From contig NZ_CP151087.1 in NCBI RefSeq assembly GCF_038396785.1, forward strand, positions 1 through 64,000: a stretch of 64,000 nucleotides of DNA. The letters run 5' to 3'. The notes below the pieces were generated by a model, which was not told the origin of the DNA, made no database searches, and was given only the letters and a program-made list of their open reading frames with translations. The position numbers and the translations under genes were made by a program. Source of the stretch: Sphingobacterium thalpophilum (GTDB taxonomy: Bacteria; Bacteroidota; Bacteroidia; Sphingobacteriales; Sphingobacteriaceae). Each line of letters opens with the position of its first letter. The stretch's first letter is position 1. Shown here in pieces: positions 20,824 through 30,237 of this stretch.

Positions 20824-21815
20824 AATTAAATTATTGATCTATCCTTTTGCTAAATAATTTAGTTTTCTTATCTTTAGGTGATTAAATTTAGGTATGGTAG
20901 GCAATAAAGAAAAAGAGTTGAGTTTGTTCGATTTTCAGTCGCAATTTAGCAGTGATGCTGATTGTTTAGCTTATTTATCGGCTTTGAAATGGCAAGATGG
21001 TTACAAATGTAAGAAATGTGGTTACGGGAGTTTTTGCAAGGGAATAAAAGAGCATGACCGTCAGTGCAATCGCTGCCGTTATTTGGAATCTCCTACAGCA
21101 GGCACCCTATTCCATAAGGTTAAGTTTCCTTTAGTTAAAGCCTTTTACGCAGTATACTTCATAAGTACAAACAAAAAGGGTATTGCCAGTACCGAGCTTG
21201 GCAGGAAGTTAGGGATCAAGCAAAAAGTAGCATGGTTATTCAAACGCAAAGTGATGAAAGCGATGGAGAGCAGCGGTAAATTTCCTTTGCGTGGAGTTGT
21301 GGAAGTTGACGAAACATTTGTTGGCGGTCAGGATGAAAATTCCAAAGGACGTAAAAAAGGAAAGAAGAAGCTTGTGGTGGTTGCTATAGAAAAGAAAGGC
21401 AACGGAGTTTCGCGCTTTTACGCCAAGGTGATAGACAAAGCCGATGCGATCAACTTAGGTAGCTTCATGAAGCAAAACATAGAGCCACAGGCTAAGGTGA
21501 CCACCGACAAATGGACAGGTTATAAGCCGATATTGAAAGATTTCGAAAATATGGAGCGTGTCAAATCTGGTAAGAAAGGTGAGAACTTCCCAGAACTACA
21601 CAGGGTTATCATGACCTTTAAAAGCTGGTTGAGAGGAATGTACCATCACGTTGGAGATCTACAGGAATATATTAATGAATATACCTATCGATTCAACAGA
21701 AGTTTTATGAAAGGGAATATTTTTGACAACCTAGTATATCGGATGATCTGCCATAAACCAGAACAATATAATATGATTATTGCTTAAAGGAATAGGTCAA
21801 TTAAATTATTTTTTG
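20824..21815. mobile_element. IS1595-type insertion sequence
   Basis: The ISXO2-like transposase gene is flanked by partly matching inverted ends. Near 20827-20845, TTGATCTATCC matches, with one gap, the reverse complement of GGAATAGGTCAA at 21789-21800. The ends are imperfect, so the boundaries are approximate. No target duplication was confirmed. Confidence 0.55.
20894..21787 (+). CDS. IS1595-family transposase (ISXO2-like)
   Basis: 297 residues. The N-terminal zinc ribbon has CKKCGYGSFCKG and CNRCRY. The DDE-type catalytic core shows the Asp of VEVDETFVGG, the Asp of TTDKWTGYKP and later HRVIMTFKSWLRGMYHHV, with NEYTYRFNR at the end, as in ISXO2-like transposases. The frame is complete and the element may be mobile. 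Confidence 0.92.
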   Translation: MVGNKEKELSLFDFQSQFSSDADCLAYLSALKWQDGYKCKKCGYGSFCKGIKEHDRQCNRCRYLESPTAGTLFHKVKFPLVKAFYAVYFISTNKKGIASTELGRKLGIKQKVAWLFKRKVMKAMESSGKFPLRGVVEVDETFVGGQDENSKGRKKGKKKLVVVAIEKKGNGVSRFYAKVIDKADAINLGSFMKQNIEPQAKVTTDKWTGYKPILKDFENMERVKSGKKGENFPELHRVIMTFKSWLRGMYHHVGDLQEYINEYTYRFNRSFMKGNIFDNLVYRMICHKPEQYNMIIA

Positions 21816-21909
21816 TTTGTTTGTAATCTATTGATATTTAATGTGTAATGGTTTTTTCGTTGCTAGAATAGGGAAATGTTAAGAAAACTTAAAATATGCC
21901 TTCCGACAG

Positions 21910-21993
21910 ATGATTTTTAAAATTTTGAGGAGGTGTGGCACCAATGTTGATATTCCCCTGTCGAATATTTTAGATGCAGATTACATAGAATAA
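21910..21993 (+). CDS. Very short ORF, possible remnant
   Basis: 27 codons whose stop TAA is followed directly by the ATG of the next gene. The reading RCGTNVDIPLSNILDADYIE looks protein-like and the frame is open upstream to a stop at 21880. It may be the tail of a gene cut by the IS, or a tiny gene. No family recognised. Confidence 0.25.
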   Translation: MIFKILRRCGTNVDIPLSNILDADYIE

Positions 21994-22209
21994 ATGACGG
22001 AAAACATGGGAAACAACAATAGTGTTATTGAAAATTTAGACAGCAAATATCGTGGATATCTAGAGGATGAGGGGAAATGGCTCAATGAAGGTTTTAAGAA
22101 TATTTTCATCGATGGGGTACCGAGTAAAGAAAACCTGAAAACATCGGTTTATCTTATGTTACCACAAGAGATCAGAGAATATGTTGATCAGTTGTTACTC
22201 AACGATTGA
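21994..22209 (+). CDS. Small hypothetical protein
   Basis: 71 residues, mostly acidic, no membrane segment or signal. No family recognised. It starts right after the stop of a short upstream frame, which suggests translational coupling. Confidence 0.5.
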   Translation: MTENMGNNNSVIENLDSKYRGYLEDEGKWLNEGFKNIFIDGVPSKENLKTSVYLMLPQEIREYVDQLLLND

Positions 22210-22237
22210 TTATAAAATTATAGGAATAAGTAATTCA

Positions 22238-22288
22238 AAGTAAAAGTTTACTAGAATCAGTTTTTTCTGATTTTAGTAAGCTTTACTT
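22238..22288. terminator. Terminator between convergent hypothetical genes
   Basis: Long imperfect inverted repeat (22238-22260 with 22267-22288) and a T6 loop. Confidence 0.7.
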
Positions 22289-22320
22289 GTTTAAACGGGA
22301 GAGGGCAGACCACGTCTCCA

Positions 22321-22866
22321 TTAAATGCCATATTCTTTCACGGTTTGGCAAATTTGCTCTTTTTGCTTTCGGCTTAATACGTTCAACATGGTAAGGATTT
22401 CTTTACCTTGAAAAGTCTCAAGCTCAAGTCTAGGCCCCAACCAATTGCTTTCAATAATACGGATATTAACGATTTGAATGTAGGGCACGAATACCAGCGC
22501 ATCCAAATCTGCTAAAGCCCACATACTCCCGGTGTCCTTTTTAATCCGTTTAAAATACAATCCTTTTTTATCTGTCCGGGCTCGGATGACCTTCCTGTTG
22601 CTCTTTAGAAGAAGGAAGCCGCCGATAATAAAAGATAAGTGGAGTAACAGCATAAATAATGAAACTAAAAAGCGAAATACGTCTTTAAAGTCAAGTACCA
22701 TGGCACTGAAATTCTCTTTAAATGAATCATTCGGATGATAACCGATGAAACATTTAGATATCCCCATTAAAATCAAGATACTACCGATGATAATGGATCG
22801 CCAATTGGGTAGGTAATAATTAATAAAGGTTTCACTGTCTGTGGCTGCTAATTTTCTCCTTTTCAT
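22321..22866 (-). CDS. Two-helix membrane protein of unknown function
   Basis: 181 residues with two membrane helices (about 22-42 and 62-82), followed by a soluble C-terminal domain (residues about 90-181). No family recognised. The body resembles PH-like membrane proteins such as STM3941-type, but this is weak. Confidence 0.6.
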   Translation of the reverse strand: MKRRKLAATDSETFINYYLPNWRSIIIGSILILMGISKCFIGYHPNDSFKENFSAMVLDFKDVFRFLVSLFMLLLHLSFIIGGFLLLKSNRKVIRARTDKKGLYFKRIKKDTGSMWALADLDALVFVPYIQIVNIRIIESNWLGPRLELETFQGKEILTMLNVLSRKQKEQICQTVKEYGI

Positions 22867-23080
22867 ATCTAAATATAGGGGCCTTATAAATTGACCGTAT
22901 AGAAGACTTACAATTCGTTCAAAAGCATTTATAATTCGATAACTACTGTTATAAAGGCATGAAGTCTGTTTTTGAAATTATTATGAACTTGTTTATTGGT
23001 CGCGTCGAAATCCATGTTACGGAAGATTGGACCACTGCACATCTGCTATCTGGATGAGGTCGATACGAAAGAGTTGCGAT

Positions 23081-23088
23081 ACATTTGC
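23081..23088 (+). promoter_or_regulatory. Possible -7 element before GNAT gene
   Basis: TACATTTG fits TAnnTTTG and lies 26 bases before the start codon. No TTTG is found at the expected distance upstream. Confidence 0.3.
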
Positions 23089-23113
23089 ACTATAAATCAA
23101 ACTATTTAATGAA

Positions 23114-23560
23114 ATGAATTATAACATTAGAAAGGCAAGTCTTGAGGATCTTGATCAAGCAGCGGCGTTATTCAATCTTTATCGAATTTTCTACAGACAG
23201 GAATCGGATTTGGAAAAAGCCAAAGAATTTTTGAGGGAGCGATTTTTGTACGGAGAGTCAGAAATCTTTTTGGCAATTCAGGGCGAACAAGCTGTTGGTT
23301 TTGTTCAGCTTTATAAATTGTTTCATTATACTAAATTGCAGCGACAGTGGTTGTTGAGTGATCTATTTGTGCATCCTGATCATCGGAGTAAAGGTCTTTC
23401 GGTTCGGCTTATCGATCGTAGTAAAGCCTGGTGTGAAGAGACTGGAGCTTGTGGTCTGATGCTTGAGACTGAGAAAACAAATGTTATCGGTAATAGTCTT
23501 TATCCGAGGTGTGGATTCGAATACGACGGCATGCATAACTATTATCATTGGTGGCGATAA
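23114..23560 (+). CDS. GNAT-family N-acetyltransferase
   Basis: 148 residues. The acetyl-CoA loop is DHRSKGLSVRLI (motif A, Q/R-x-x-G-x-G/A-like), preceded by LSDLFVHPDH. The C-terminus has LYPRCGFEYDGMHNYYHW. The substrate is unknown. Confidence 0.88.
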   Translation: MNYNIRKASLEDLDQAAALFNLYRIFYRQESDLEKAKEFLRERFLYGESEIFLAIQGEQAVGFVQLYKLFHYTKLQRQWLLSDLFVHPDHRSKGLSVRLIDRSKAWCEETGACGLMLETEKTNVIGNSLYPRCGFEYDGMHNYYHWWR

Positions 23561-23564
23561 CCTT

Positions 23565-23605
23565 AACTGGATCGCCAGGGCACTGCTGCGCCTGGCGATC
23601 CAGTT
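23565..23605. terminator. Hairpin between GNAT gene and gene remnant
   Basis: Perfect 15-bp inverted repeat AACTGGATCGCCAGG / CCTGGCGATCCAGTT with an 11-base loop. GC-rich stem, no long T-run. Confidence 0.65.
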
Positions 23606-23620
23606 GGCTACTGAGATTAA

Positions 23621-23848
23621 TTAGACGGCAAATTGTGTCAAATGATGATCCAGGTGTTTATAAAACATGTTGTTCCACTCCCAGCTTTTCAGCTTGCCGA
23701 AAGAATGGGACTTCTTCCCATCAAAATAGTTTTCGCCCAATTCAAGCGTTTTTTTAATGTAATCGATTAACCGACGTTGCTCGATCTCGAAATCACGTCT
23801 GGATGTTACCAGAAATTCTGTAGCTGATGATAACGTACGAAATAATAA
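23621..23848 (-). pseudogene. DUF1569-family C-terminal remnant
   Basis: A minus-strand frame without a start codon ends at TAA 23623-23621. It reads TEFLVTSRRDFEIEQRRLI, a middle part, HSFGKLKSWEWNNMFYKHL and DHHLTQFAV. This is the typical tail of DUF1569 proteins (HPxFGKL..EEW....KHxDHHLxQFGV). The N-terminal half is missing: the frame begins right after the stop of the transglutaminase-like gene. The first ATG lies within the last 16 residues. Family assignment is from the motif; the fragment is surely broken. Confidence 0.72.
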
Positions 23849-23854
23849 TCTATA

Positions 23855-25054
23855 TTAATTGAAGTATAATATCACATGTAAAGGCTCATCTTTTACAGTT
23901 ACTTTCTTTTCGGTAGGCCCATTTTTATTGCTGTACCTCAATGTATAAGACTGATTTTTTTTCACGATAAATGTTAAATAGTCATTCGCATCCTGCAGTT
24001 TAGTTGCGGTCGAACCACCGCCAATTTGATCATTTCCTTGAAAGATATCTACATTACATTTTGTTCTACCTTCCGGTTGACATTGATCGTTACTGAGATA
24101 CATGGTTACGTTTAGACGGGTGTAAGATTTGTCGTTCAATTGTTGACTATACTGCTGATTGAATAGATCAATATAGCGCTGGGAAACATTCTCTGCATAT
24201 ACTTCTGTTTCGCTCCATGCTGGGAATGAGGTAGCTGCCGGTTTGTAGGAAGCCGCATAAATGGAATGTTCCTTGCTATTCGGATCGGCTTTCCCTGCGT
24301 CGGCCAAGAACCAGCTATAATTTAGATCTTTGTCCGGATAATATTCAGTAAAATACCATTTACCATTAATCCATACCTCGACCCAACTGTGGTTACCGCG
24401 ATTGTCATGCCAGTTTGGTGTACCTGCAATCCGGGCCGGTATACCTACTGATCGCAATGCATCGATCAGTAAAATGGATAATCCGGTACAAGATGCCATT
24501 CCTTGGCTTATCGATTCAGAAGGATTTTGATCAGCTTTTTTTCGTTGGGTATTGTAATCGACTTTTACTTCATCTCTGATATTCTTATTTATGGCTACAA
24601 CGGCATCTTTTAACGTGTTGCTATTTGTTACATATTTTGAGAAACGATCGTAGAAATCGCCACGCCTGTCGTCTAGATCTTCAGAGAATACACGATAGGG
24701 CAATACCTCATTTAGAAAAATAGAATCTGGAATTTCCTTTGCCCAGGAAAATGTTGATTTTGCCTGGTAAGCCTTTTCAATATTATGGATAAGATGATCA
24801 CTCTTAATCGTCGTTAAGTCATTTTTAGGCATATAAGCTATGAGAAAAGCCGCGCCTTCACGCATTTCTTTGGGCAGTTTCTCTAGTACTTTCTCCAATT
24901 CATTACGATTCATGCCGGCAGCTTTTAGTGCGTTTTTGACCGGTTTTTGATACTGACTTGGTAAAGAGGAAAGCTTGAAATCTTGTGCAGATGCTTTGAA
25001 AAAAATGGCTGTAGATAAACAGCAGAAAACTAAAGAAAATACCTTTTTGAACAT
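23855..25054 (-). CDS. Exported transglutaminase-like protein
   Basis: 399 residues with a signal peptide (about 1-23, ending ASAQ). The transglutaminase-core triad is visible: Cys in GMASCTGLSILLIDALRS, His in RGNHSWVEVWINGKW, Asp in EYYPDKDLNYSWFLADAG. Helical region before it (about 30-150), beta-rich C-terminal domain after it. Likely periplasmic or secreted cysteine protease or amidase rather than a cross-linking enzyme. Confidence 0.85.
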   Translation of the reverse strand: MFKKVFSLVFCCLSTAIFFKASAQDFKLSSLPSQYQKPVKNALKAAGMNRNELEKVLEKLPKEMREGAAFLIAYMPKNDLTTIKSDHLIHNIEKAYQAKSTFSWAKEIPDSIFLNEVLPYRVFSEDLDDRRGDFYDRFSKYVTNSNTLKDAVVAINKNIRDEVKVDYNTQRKKADQNPSESISQGMASCTGLSILLIDALRSVGIPARIAGTPNWHDNRGNHSWVEVWINGKWYFTEYYPDKDLNYSWFLADAGKADPNSKEHSIYAASYKPAATSFPAWSETEVYAENVSQRYIDLFNQQYSQQLNDKSYTRLNVTMYLSNDQCQPEGRTKCNVDIFQGNDQIGGGSTATKLQDANDYLTFIVKKNQSYTLRYSNKNGPTEKKVTVKDEPLHVILYFN

Positions 25055-25502
25055 AATAATATACGCTTGCTTGTTCTTTATCTATTTAAATTAATACGAT
25101 TTGTATATTTCAAACATAGATAAATTGATTTTTATAGGCAAAAATACGTTTTATAGTCTGGCTCGTAACTTAGAAGCCCAATTTGCATAATTTCTTCTTT
25201 GACAGCCTGTGAGCCTCTGTTCTAGCCCGATAGCTGCTTGCATTGGGACAGAGCAGTATCACAGTCCCTGTGAATCCGAGATGAATCCGACATTCTCTTG
25301 GAGTGACAGCCCTTTATTAAGGTGGACTCAACGTGGACCCAACGCGAACGAAGTACGACGATGTACTTTTGGATTGCGCTGCACTTCTAAAAAGTCAAAA
25401 GGTGTTAATCCCGCACAATTTCATTTGCAAATGAATACAAATTTATTTTAGTTTGAAGATCTTTACGGCAAAGTAAAGATCATAACCCAAAAAATAATTT
25501 GA
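25055..25502. other. Intergenic region with a leader hairpin
   Basis: 448 bases. Between 25200 and 25400 the base composition is more GC-rich than around it and has no convincing protein reading, so it may be a decayed gene. A perfect 9-bp hairpin GATCTTTAC / GTAAAGATC (25459-25467, 25474-25482) lies 21 bases before the next start codon. Confidence 0.4.
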
Positions 25503-26300
25503 ATGACAATTCCGATGAAGCCGTTTCATTTTCTATATTATAGTGTATGCTGTCTGATCCTTTTATCTGGTATGCTGTATTCCTGTCAATCGCAAAATCC
25601 GGATCGGGTGATACTTGAAAAATTGGATAGGACCTTTAATGCATCCAAATTTTATGGACCCAAAATAAAAAGGAGTGAAGAGTTGCTGCATGCGGACGTT
25701 AAAAGTATGAATAAGAAAGAGTTGAAAGAAGTCTTTGAAACCGCCATATTTAAAAAGGATACGCTTGCTATTTTTAATTCAGAGGGGAGTCTGCCAACGT
25801 TATTTTATATCGAATCTACCGCAGCTTGGGGAACACGGAAATTAAAGCCAGTTAAAGATTTCGGTTATCGTTATACAACTGTTTCTTATAATGAAGAAAA
25901 GGATACCGTAGCGATATTAAACGGAATTTCTTTTCCAGCCTTGACTGTGGCAGAGGATAAAAATGGTGAATTTGCTTATCTATATGCACTGAAGACTTCA
26001 AAAAATAAAGATGATTTTCAAAATATCTACAACTATCTACAGAAGACGTTTACAAAATTGAAGCTTCAAGATGATGCGGGAAGTGGTATAAAAGGTTGGG
26101 AAAATAAAGACTTTTACTATTTTTTGCATAAAAAAAATAGAAGGGAAGAACAGATTTTTTCATTTGGAGAAGATGAAGACGACAAGCCGACGACTACAGA
26201 CATCACCGATATCCGTTTGGAAATTTATTCTAAAATTTACATCCAAAATATGCAAAAAGAGCAGGTTTACTTACCGGATTATATTCCCATTATCAAATGA
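25503..26300 (+). CDS. Predicted lipoprotein of unknown function
   Basis: 265 residues with a lipoprotein signal (LILLSGMLYSC, Cys about 28). The remainder is charged and soluble, with a run of acidic residues (EDEDDKPTTTD). No family recognised. Confidence 0.65.
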   Translation: MTIPMKPFHFLYYSVCCLILLSGMLYSCQSQNPDRVILEKLDRTFNASKFYGPKIKRSEELLHADVKSMNKKELKEVFETAIFKKDTLAIFNSEGSLPTLFYIESTAAWGTRKLKPVKDFGYRYTTVSYNEEKDTVAILNGISFPALTVAEDKNGEFAYLYALKTSKNKDDFQNIYNYLQKTFTKLKLQDDAGSGIKGWENKDFYYFLHKKNRREEQIFSFGEDEDDKPTTTDITDIRLEIYSKIYIQNMQKEQVYLPDYIPIIK

Positions 26301-26405
26301 CAGATGTAGATAATGGGTAACCGTCAAACTTGTTACAAACCTGCATAAGCGAATTTGTTTATATTTACTTCCTTGTAAAAAAATCAATCAAATCGTTTTA
26401 TTTTT

Positions 26406-27545
26406 ATGTCAGATACTCAAATACCGACTTCCGCTTATGCAGATACCAAACCACATTATGCTGTACTTGATGGGTTACGTGGGGTCGCAGCTATTACCGT
26501 CGTTTGCTTTCATATTTTTGAAGCCTTTGCAACGAGCCATTTAGATCAGCGAATTAATCATGGTTATTTGGCGGTCGACTTTTTCTTTATCCTTTCAGGA
26601 TTTGTCGTGGGCTATGCTTATGATGATCGCTGGAAGACGATGACAACAAAAGAATTTATAAAACGAAGAATAATACGTTTACATCCGATGGTTGTTATGG
26701 GAGCGATCATCGGAGCAGTTATGTTCTATTTTCAGGGGTGTTCTGTTTGGGATGTGACAAAAGTGACATTTTCTTCGCTGGCAATCGCAACCCTATTGAA
26801 TGCTTTGTTAATTCCTGCGATTCCGGGACATGAGGTGAGAGGGCTTGGGGAGATGTTTCCATTAAATGGACCAAGCTGGTCGTTGTTTTTTGAATACATT
26901 GGTAATATCCTGTATGCATTGGTTATTCGAAGATTTTCGACCAAAGCATTAGCCGGACTCGTTATTTTATTCGGAATAGGTTTGGCTGCATTTGCTATAT
27001 TGGGCCCCTTGGGAGATATCTGTGCAGGTTTTTCACTCACAGGAACAGAATTTACGGCAGGTTCACTTCGACTTTTATTTTCTTTTACAGCGGGTCTATT
27101 TCTATCGAGGATATTTAAATCTTTACAGATCAAGGGAGCATTTTGGATTTGTAGTTTAATCCTAGTACCACTTTTAGCCATGCCGCGCATTGGTGGGGCC
27201 GAGCATTTATGGATGAATGGTCTGTACGACACGTTATGTTGTGTTGTTGTTTTCCCTTTGCTTGTTGTTTTAGGAGCATCTGGCAAGGGAGAAAGCGGTA
27301 TTACAAGTTGGCTTTGCAAGTTTTTAGGCGATATATCCTATCCCTTATATATGTTACATTATCCCTTTATTTATCTATACTATGCTTGGGTCAAGAATGA
27401 AAATCTGAGTTTTGAAGAATCTCTGCCGGGAGCAGCAGCTGTTGTGATCGGAAGTATAGTGCTTGCATACGGCTGTTTGAAGTTATACGATATACCCGTA
27501 CGGCGATATTTGTCAAAACGATTTCTAAGATCAAAAGGGAAATAG
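26406..27545 (+). CDS. Membrane acyltransferase (acyltransferase 3 family)
   Basis: 379 residues with about ten membrane helices. LDGLRGVAAITVVCFH is the family's N-terminal signature with the catalytic-type His/Arg, followed by VDFFFILSGFVVGYAY and RRIIRLHPM. These integral membrane enzymes add acyl groups to cell-surface sugars or peptidoglycan. The acceptor cannot be told from sequence. Confidence 0.92.
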   Translation: MSDTQIPTSAYADTKPHYAVLDGLRGVAAITVVCFHIFEAFATSHLDQRINHGYLAVDFFFILSGFVVGYAYDDRWKTMTTKEFIKRRIIRLHPMVVMGAIIGAVMFYFQGCSVWDVTKVTFSSLAIATLLNALLIPAIPGHEVRGLGEMFPLNGPSWSLFFEYIGNILYALVIRRFSTKALAGLVILFGIGLAAFAILGPLGDICAGFSLTGTEFTAGSLRLLFSFTAGLFLSRIFKSLQIKGAFWICSLILVPLLAMPRIGGAEHLWMNGLYDTLCCVVVFPLLVVLGASGKGESGITSWLCKFLGDISYPLYMLHYPFIYLYYAWVKNENLSFEESLPGAAAVVIGSIVLAYGCLKLYDIPVRRYLSKRFLRSKGK

Positions 27546-27580
27546 CCGCCGGCAAACTAATCCTATATTTATTATAAAAT

Positions 27581-27609
27581 AAAAAAACACCATAAATTGG
27601 TGTTTTTTT
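27581..27609. terminator. Terminator after acyltransferase gene
   Basis: AAAAAAACACC / GGTGTTTTTTT, perfect 11-bp stem, 7-base loop, T-run on both strands. Confidence 0.92.
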
Positions 27610-27679
27610 ATGCATATTACGTAGGACAGTGGCCTGTACATAGAGAAAATATCTTGTCATTTTAAATAACGCTTGAATG

Positions 27680-28195
27680 TCAGTCTTTTTCAAAAAAAAC
27701 GTTGTTATATTTCGACGAATAAAATACCAAATAGAAGCCTAAAGGACTTCGGTACACCGTTGGATCTGATTCAAGAATATGATGAGTGGGAGAGTCCATC
27801 CACAGCTTTAAGCGTGCGGATTCATAAGGACTAACTGTTTCGATCTTGCCCTTGTAAACTTTGGATACTTTACCTGCACTTACGACGTTGAAATAAATCG
27901 AATCGTTATCCTTTATGACAAAATTGTACCTATCGTATTGCCAGTCAGTTTGTTTTCCTGGGAATAGGTCACGTTTTATATGATAAGTCCCATAATAATC
28001 TTCTTTTTTTAAGATTTTTGGGCTAGCGATCCATTGAAAAAGTTGAGACAAAGAAAAAAGTAAAATTGCGCCACCGATGAGAGATAAAATTGCGTAACCA
28101 AAGAAGCGTCTTTCTGTGAAAATTCCGCATAACATTAAAATTACCAGCAGTGGTAGAAAAATAAAAACAATGAAAAAATTGGCCCCAAATCCCAT
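27680..28195 (-). CDS. Two-helix membrane protein of unknown function
   Basis: 171 residues from ATG 28195, two membrane helices (about 7-27, 31-52), then a C-terminal soluble domain containing YYGTYHIKRDLFPG and a KxEVSPYES-like strand region. A longer TTG start (28228) is less likely. No family recognised. Confidence 0.6.
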   Translation of the reverse strand: MGFGANFFIVFIFLPLLVILMLCGIFTERRFFGYAILSLIGGAILLFSLSQLFQWIASPKILKKEDYYGTYHIKRDLFPGKQTDWQYDRYNFVIKDNDSIYFNVVSAGKVSKVYKGKIETVSPYESARLKLWMDSPTHHILESDPTVYRSPLGFYLVFYSSKYNNVFFEKD

Positions 28196-28284
28196 TTTAT
28201 AAATTGTTGTGGCTTCGAAGAAAACCAAATGGATTTTCTTTTACTCCTCTTATAGAAACCTACTTTCTAAATTGAAAGTTTTAA

Positions 28285-28968
28285 CTAAAGTAGCCCCATA
28301 GCTACCAAATCCAACACCGTATGCCTTCTATTGTCCAATTTATTCTTGACACATGCTTCAAGGATTTTTTTGACACCATTTGAATAAGAATCATGTCCGA
28401 GGACCTTGGTCTCAATTTTAATTTCATCATTTTTATCTTTGATCACAATCTGATGGTAGGCATGCTTTTCTAAGTAGGCAACGGGAATATTGATTTTATA
28501 AGCCTGCGTTTTCGCATCGCGAATAGAGACAACACGCTCATGAGCGACCTGTAAAGAGTTGGCGATATGATAAGCTGTACCTGGTTCAGTATTCTTGGAG
28601 GCCTGATGAGACTCTATAATAGATATTTCATAGTCTTTGAAATTATGTCCAAATTGTTGAAGCATATGGAGCGTTTTTAGCAAAAGTATGGAGGTATTCG
28701 GGCAAATGACAAGTGGAAAAGCTGTCTCGAGCTTTTCGGTCTCTAGGCCCGTCGACAGTTCAATTAATACCGAACCCGTACGTGCGCAAAAATCAAGACA
28801 ATCTTGTAACTCCCGGCCCGATCCGGCATGTATAACAATAGATGGAGATGTCGTTGTAATGGATGGTTGCCAAGGTGAAATTTCTACATTGGGAATGGAA
28901 TAATCTGCTTCCAGTATTGCGTTTGCAAGTTTTCCTGATCCTACTACAAAGGCTTTTTTTGTATTCAT
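28285..28968 (-). CDS. Dihydrodipicolinate-reductase-like protein
   Basis: 227 residues, shorter than usual DapB (about 270). N-terminal Rossmann-like start KKAFVVGSGKLANAI. ESHQASKNTEPGTAYHIA corresponds to the DapB catalytic E-x-H-H-x-x-K-x-D-x-P-S-G-T-A. The second of the paired histidines and the Asp differ. It therefore may be a DapB-like enzyme with altered substrate, or a lysine-pathway paralogue. Confidence 0.6.
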   Translation of the reverse strand: MNTKKAFVVGSGKLANAILEADYSIPNVEISPWQPSITTTSPSIVIHAGSGRELQDCLDFCARTGSVLIELSTGLETEKLETAFPLVICPNTSILLLKTLHMLQQFGHNFKDYEISIIESHQASKNTEPGTAYHIANSLQVAHERVVSIRDAKTQAYKINIPVAYLEKHAYHQIVIKDKNDEIKIETKVLGHDSYSNGVKKILEACVKNKLDNRRHTVLDLVAMGLL

Positions 28969-29108
28969 ATTGCTTGTTTTATCAAAATATCCGCTATCCT
29001 TCTGACTATGAATCGATAAAATGATACCGGATGAATTTGTAATGAAGTAAAGGTTGTGCTTGAGCTAGGTAAGTTACAAAAATAGACGGTAAAATTTAGT
29101 CTTTGCTA

Positions 29109-30164
29109 TTATGGAATTATTCTTTTTTCACGCATTTCGTCAAAGAGCTGATAAAACATTTGTTCAGTATCGATAAATTCATGGAAACCGAGCCGCCTTG
29201 CCTTTGTGCCGTCGGCAAAAAAATCATAATCCCAAGAAAAGACAAAGTCGCCAAAAGGCCAAGCTGAAACCTGCGCATAGTTATAGCTTAATGCATGCTC
29301 TTCTTTTAATTTTTGCCATACAGGCTCCTTATCTGCCATCATTGTTTCGAGCGATAGCGGGATCGGGTCAGCACTTTTCATATCAAAATAGGCTGCTAAT
29401 TTGGGCCATAGTTCCTTCCAGCGGAAGAGATCGCCATTGTTAATGTTGAAGGCTTGATTGGCCGCTTGTGGATTGGTCGAGGCCCATACCGTTGCTTTGG
29501 CTAATAGTGTTGAATCGGTCATTTCCATCAATGTCTGAAAAGCGCCAATTTTTCCTGGAAACCGAAGCGGAATACCGAGTTCTTTTGAGATAGAAGCATA
29601 TACAGCAATGAGCAACGCTAGATTCATCGGATTATTGGGAGCCGTTCCACCAACAACTGAGGGACGGATCGCTGACCAAGTCCATTTCTTACCTTGTTGC
29701 AGTTGTTCGAGGTATTGCTGTTGGCTGGTATTGAATTCAGGTGGCATATGTCCGGCATCTGATTCTTTGGCCGGCGTCTTGAAAGGGCCCAGGTGAGCAC
29801 CGTATACTTTATACCCCTGCATTAAGCTGATGTGTTGAAGATTACCTGCTATTGGTTCCACCACAATCAAAACATTGCTTAGCATTCTCATACTGGGCTC
29901 TACCAGCTCAGCCCAGGTCGGCCTATCCTGATATGCAACATAGTAAATATGAGTGACTGAATCCAAGTTGCCTAGTTTTTTGATACAATCGGCTATATCT
30001 AATAAATCTACAGCGATAAAACGAATCTTATTCCGATCGGCATTTGTTCGTCGTGATAAACCTATAATTTCCCATTCTTCAGTTTTTTCAAGGTAGTCTA
30101 TGAGATTGTTGCCTATGACTCCATTGGCGCCCACAACTAAAGCGGTGTTTTTACTAGTCTTCAT
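29109..30164 (-). CDS. NAD(P)-dependent SDR oxidoreductase (atypical short-chain family)
   Basis: 351 residues. Rossmann motif GANGVIGNNLIDYL near the N-terminus. The body resembles progesterone-5-beta-reductase/iridoid-synthase-like reductases (GYKVYGAHLGPFKTPAKE, RPSVVGGTAP, FNINNGDLFRWKELWP). YKVYG has the Tyr; the Lys is at its preceding position, as in that family. Divergent from an AraC regulator, so likely its target. Confidence 0.85.
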   Translation of the reverse strand: MKTSKNTALVVGANGVIGNNLIDYLEKTEEWEIIGLSRRTNADRNKIRFIAVDLLDIADCIKKLGNLDSVTHIYYVAYQDRPTWAELVEPSMRMLSNVLIVVEPIAGNLQHISLMQGYKVYGAHLGPFKTPAKESDAGHMPPEFNTSQQQYLEQLQQGKKWTWSAIRPSVVGGTAPNNPMNLALLIAVYASISKELGIPLRFPGKIGAFQTLMEMTDSTLLAKATVWASTNPQAANQAFNINNGDLFRWKELWPKLAAYFDMKSADPIPLSLETMMADKEPVWQKLKEEHALSYNYAQVSAWPFGDFVFSWDYDFFADGTKARRLGFHEFIDTEQMFYQLFDEMREKRIIP

Positions 30165-30237
30165 CTTTTTCTATTATTTATAAAGCCAAAGTTAGTTAGA
30201 AGCCTAGTGGGGTTTAATGTAAAAATCCAACATAATT

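Noticed and set aside
25209..25451. 80-codon + strand frame in the 25 kb gap
   Set aside because: Low protein character, many Cys/Ser/Pro, and no recognisable motif.
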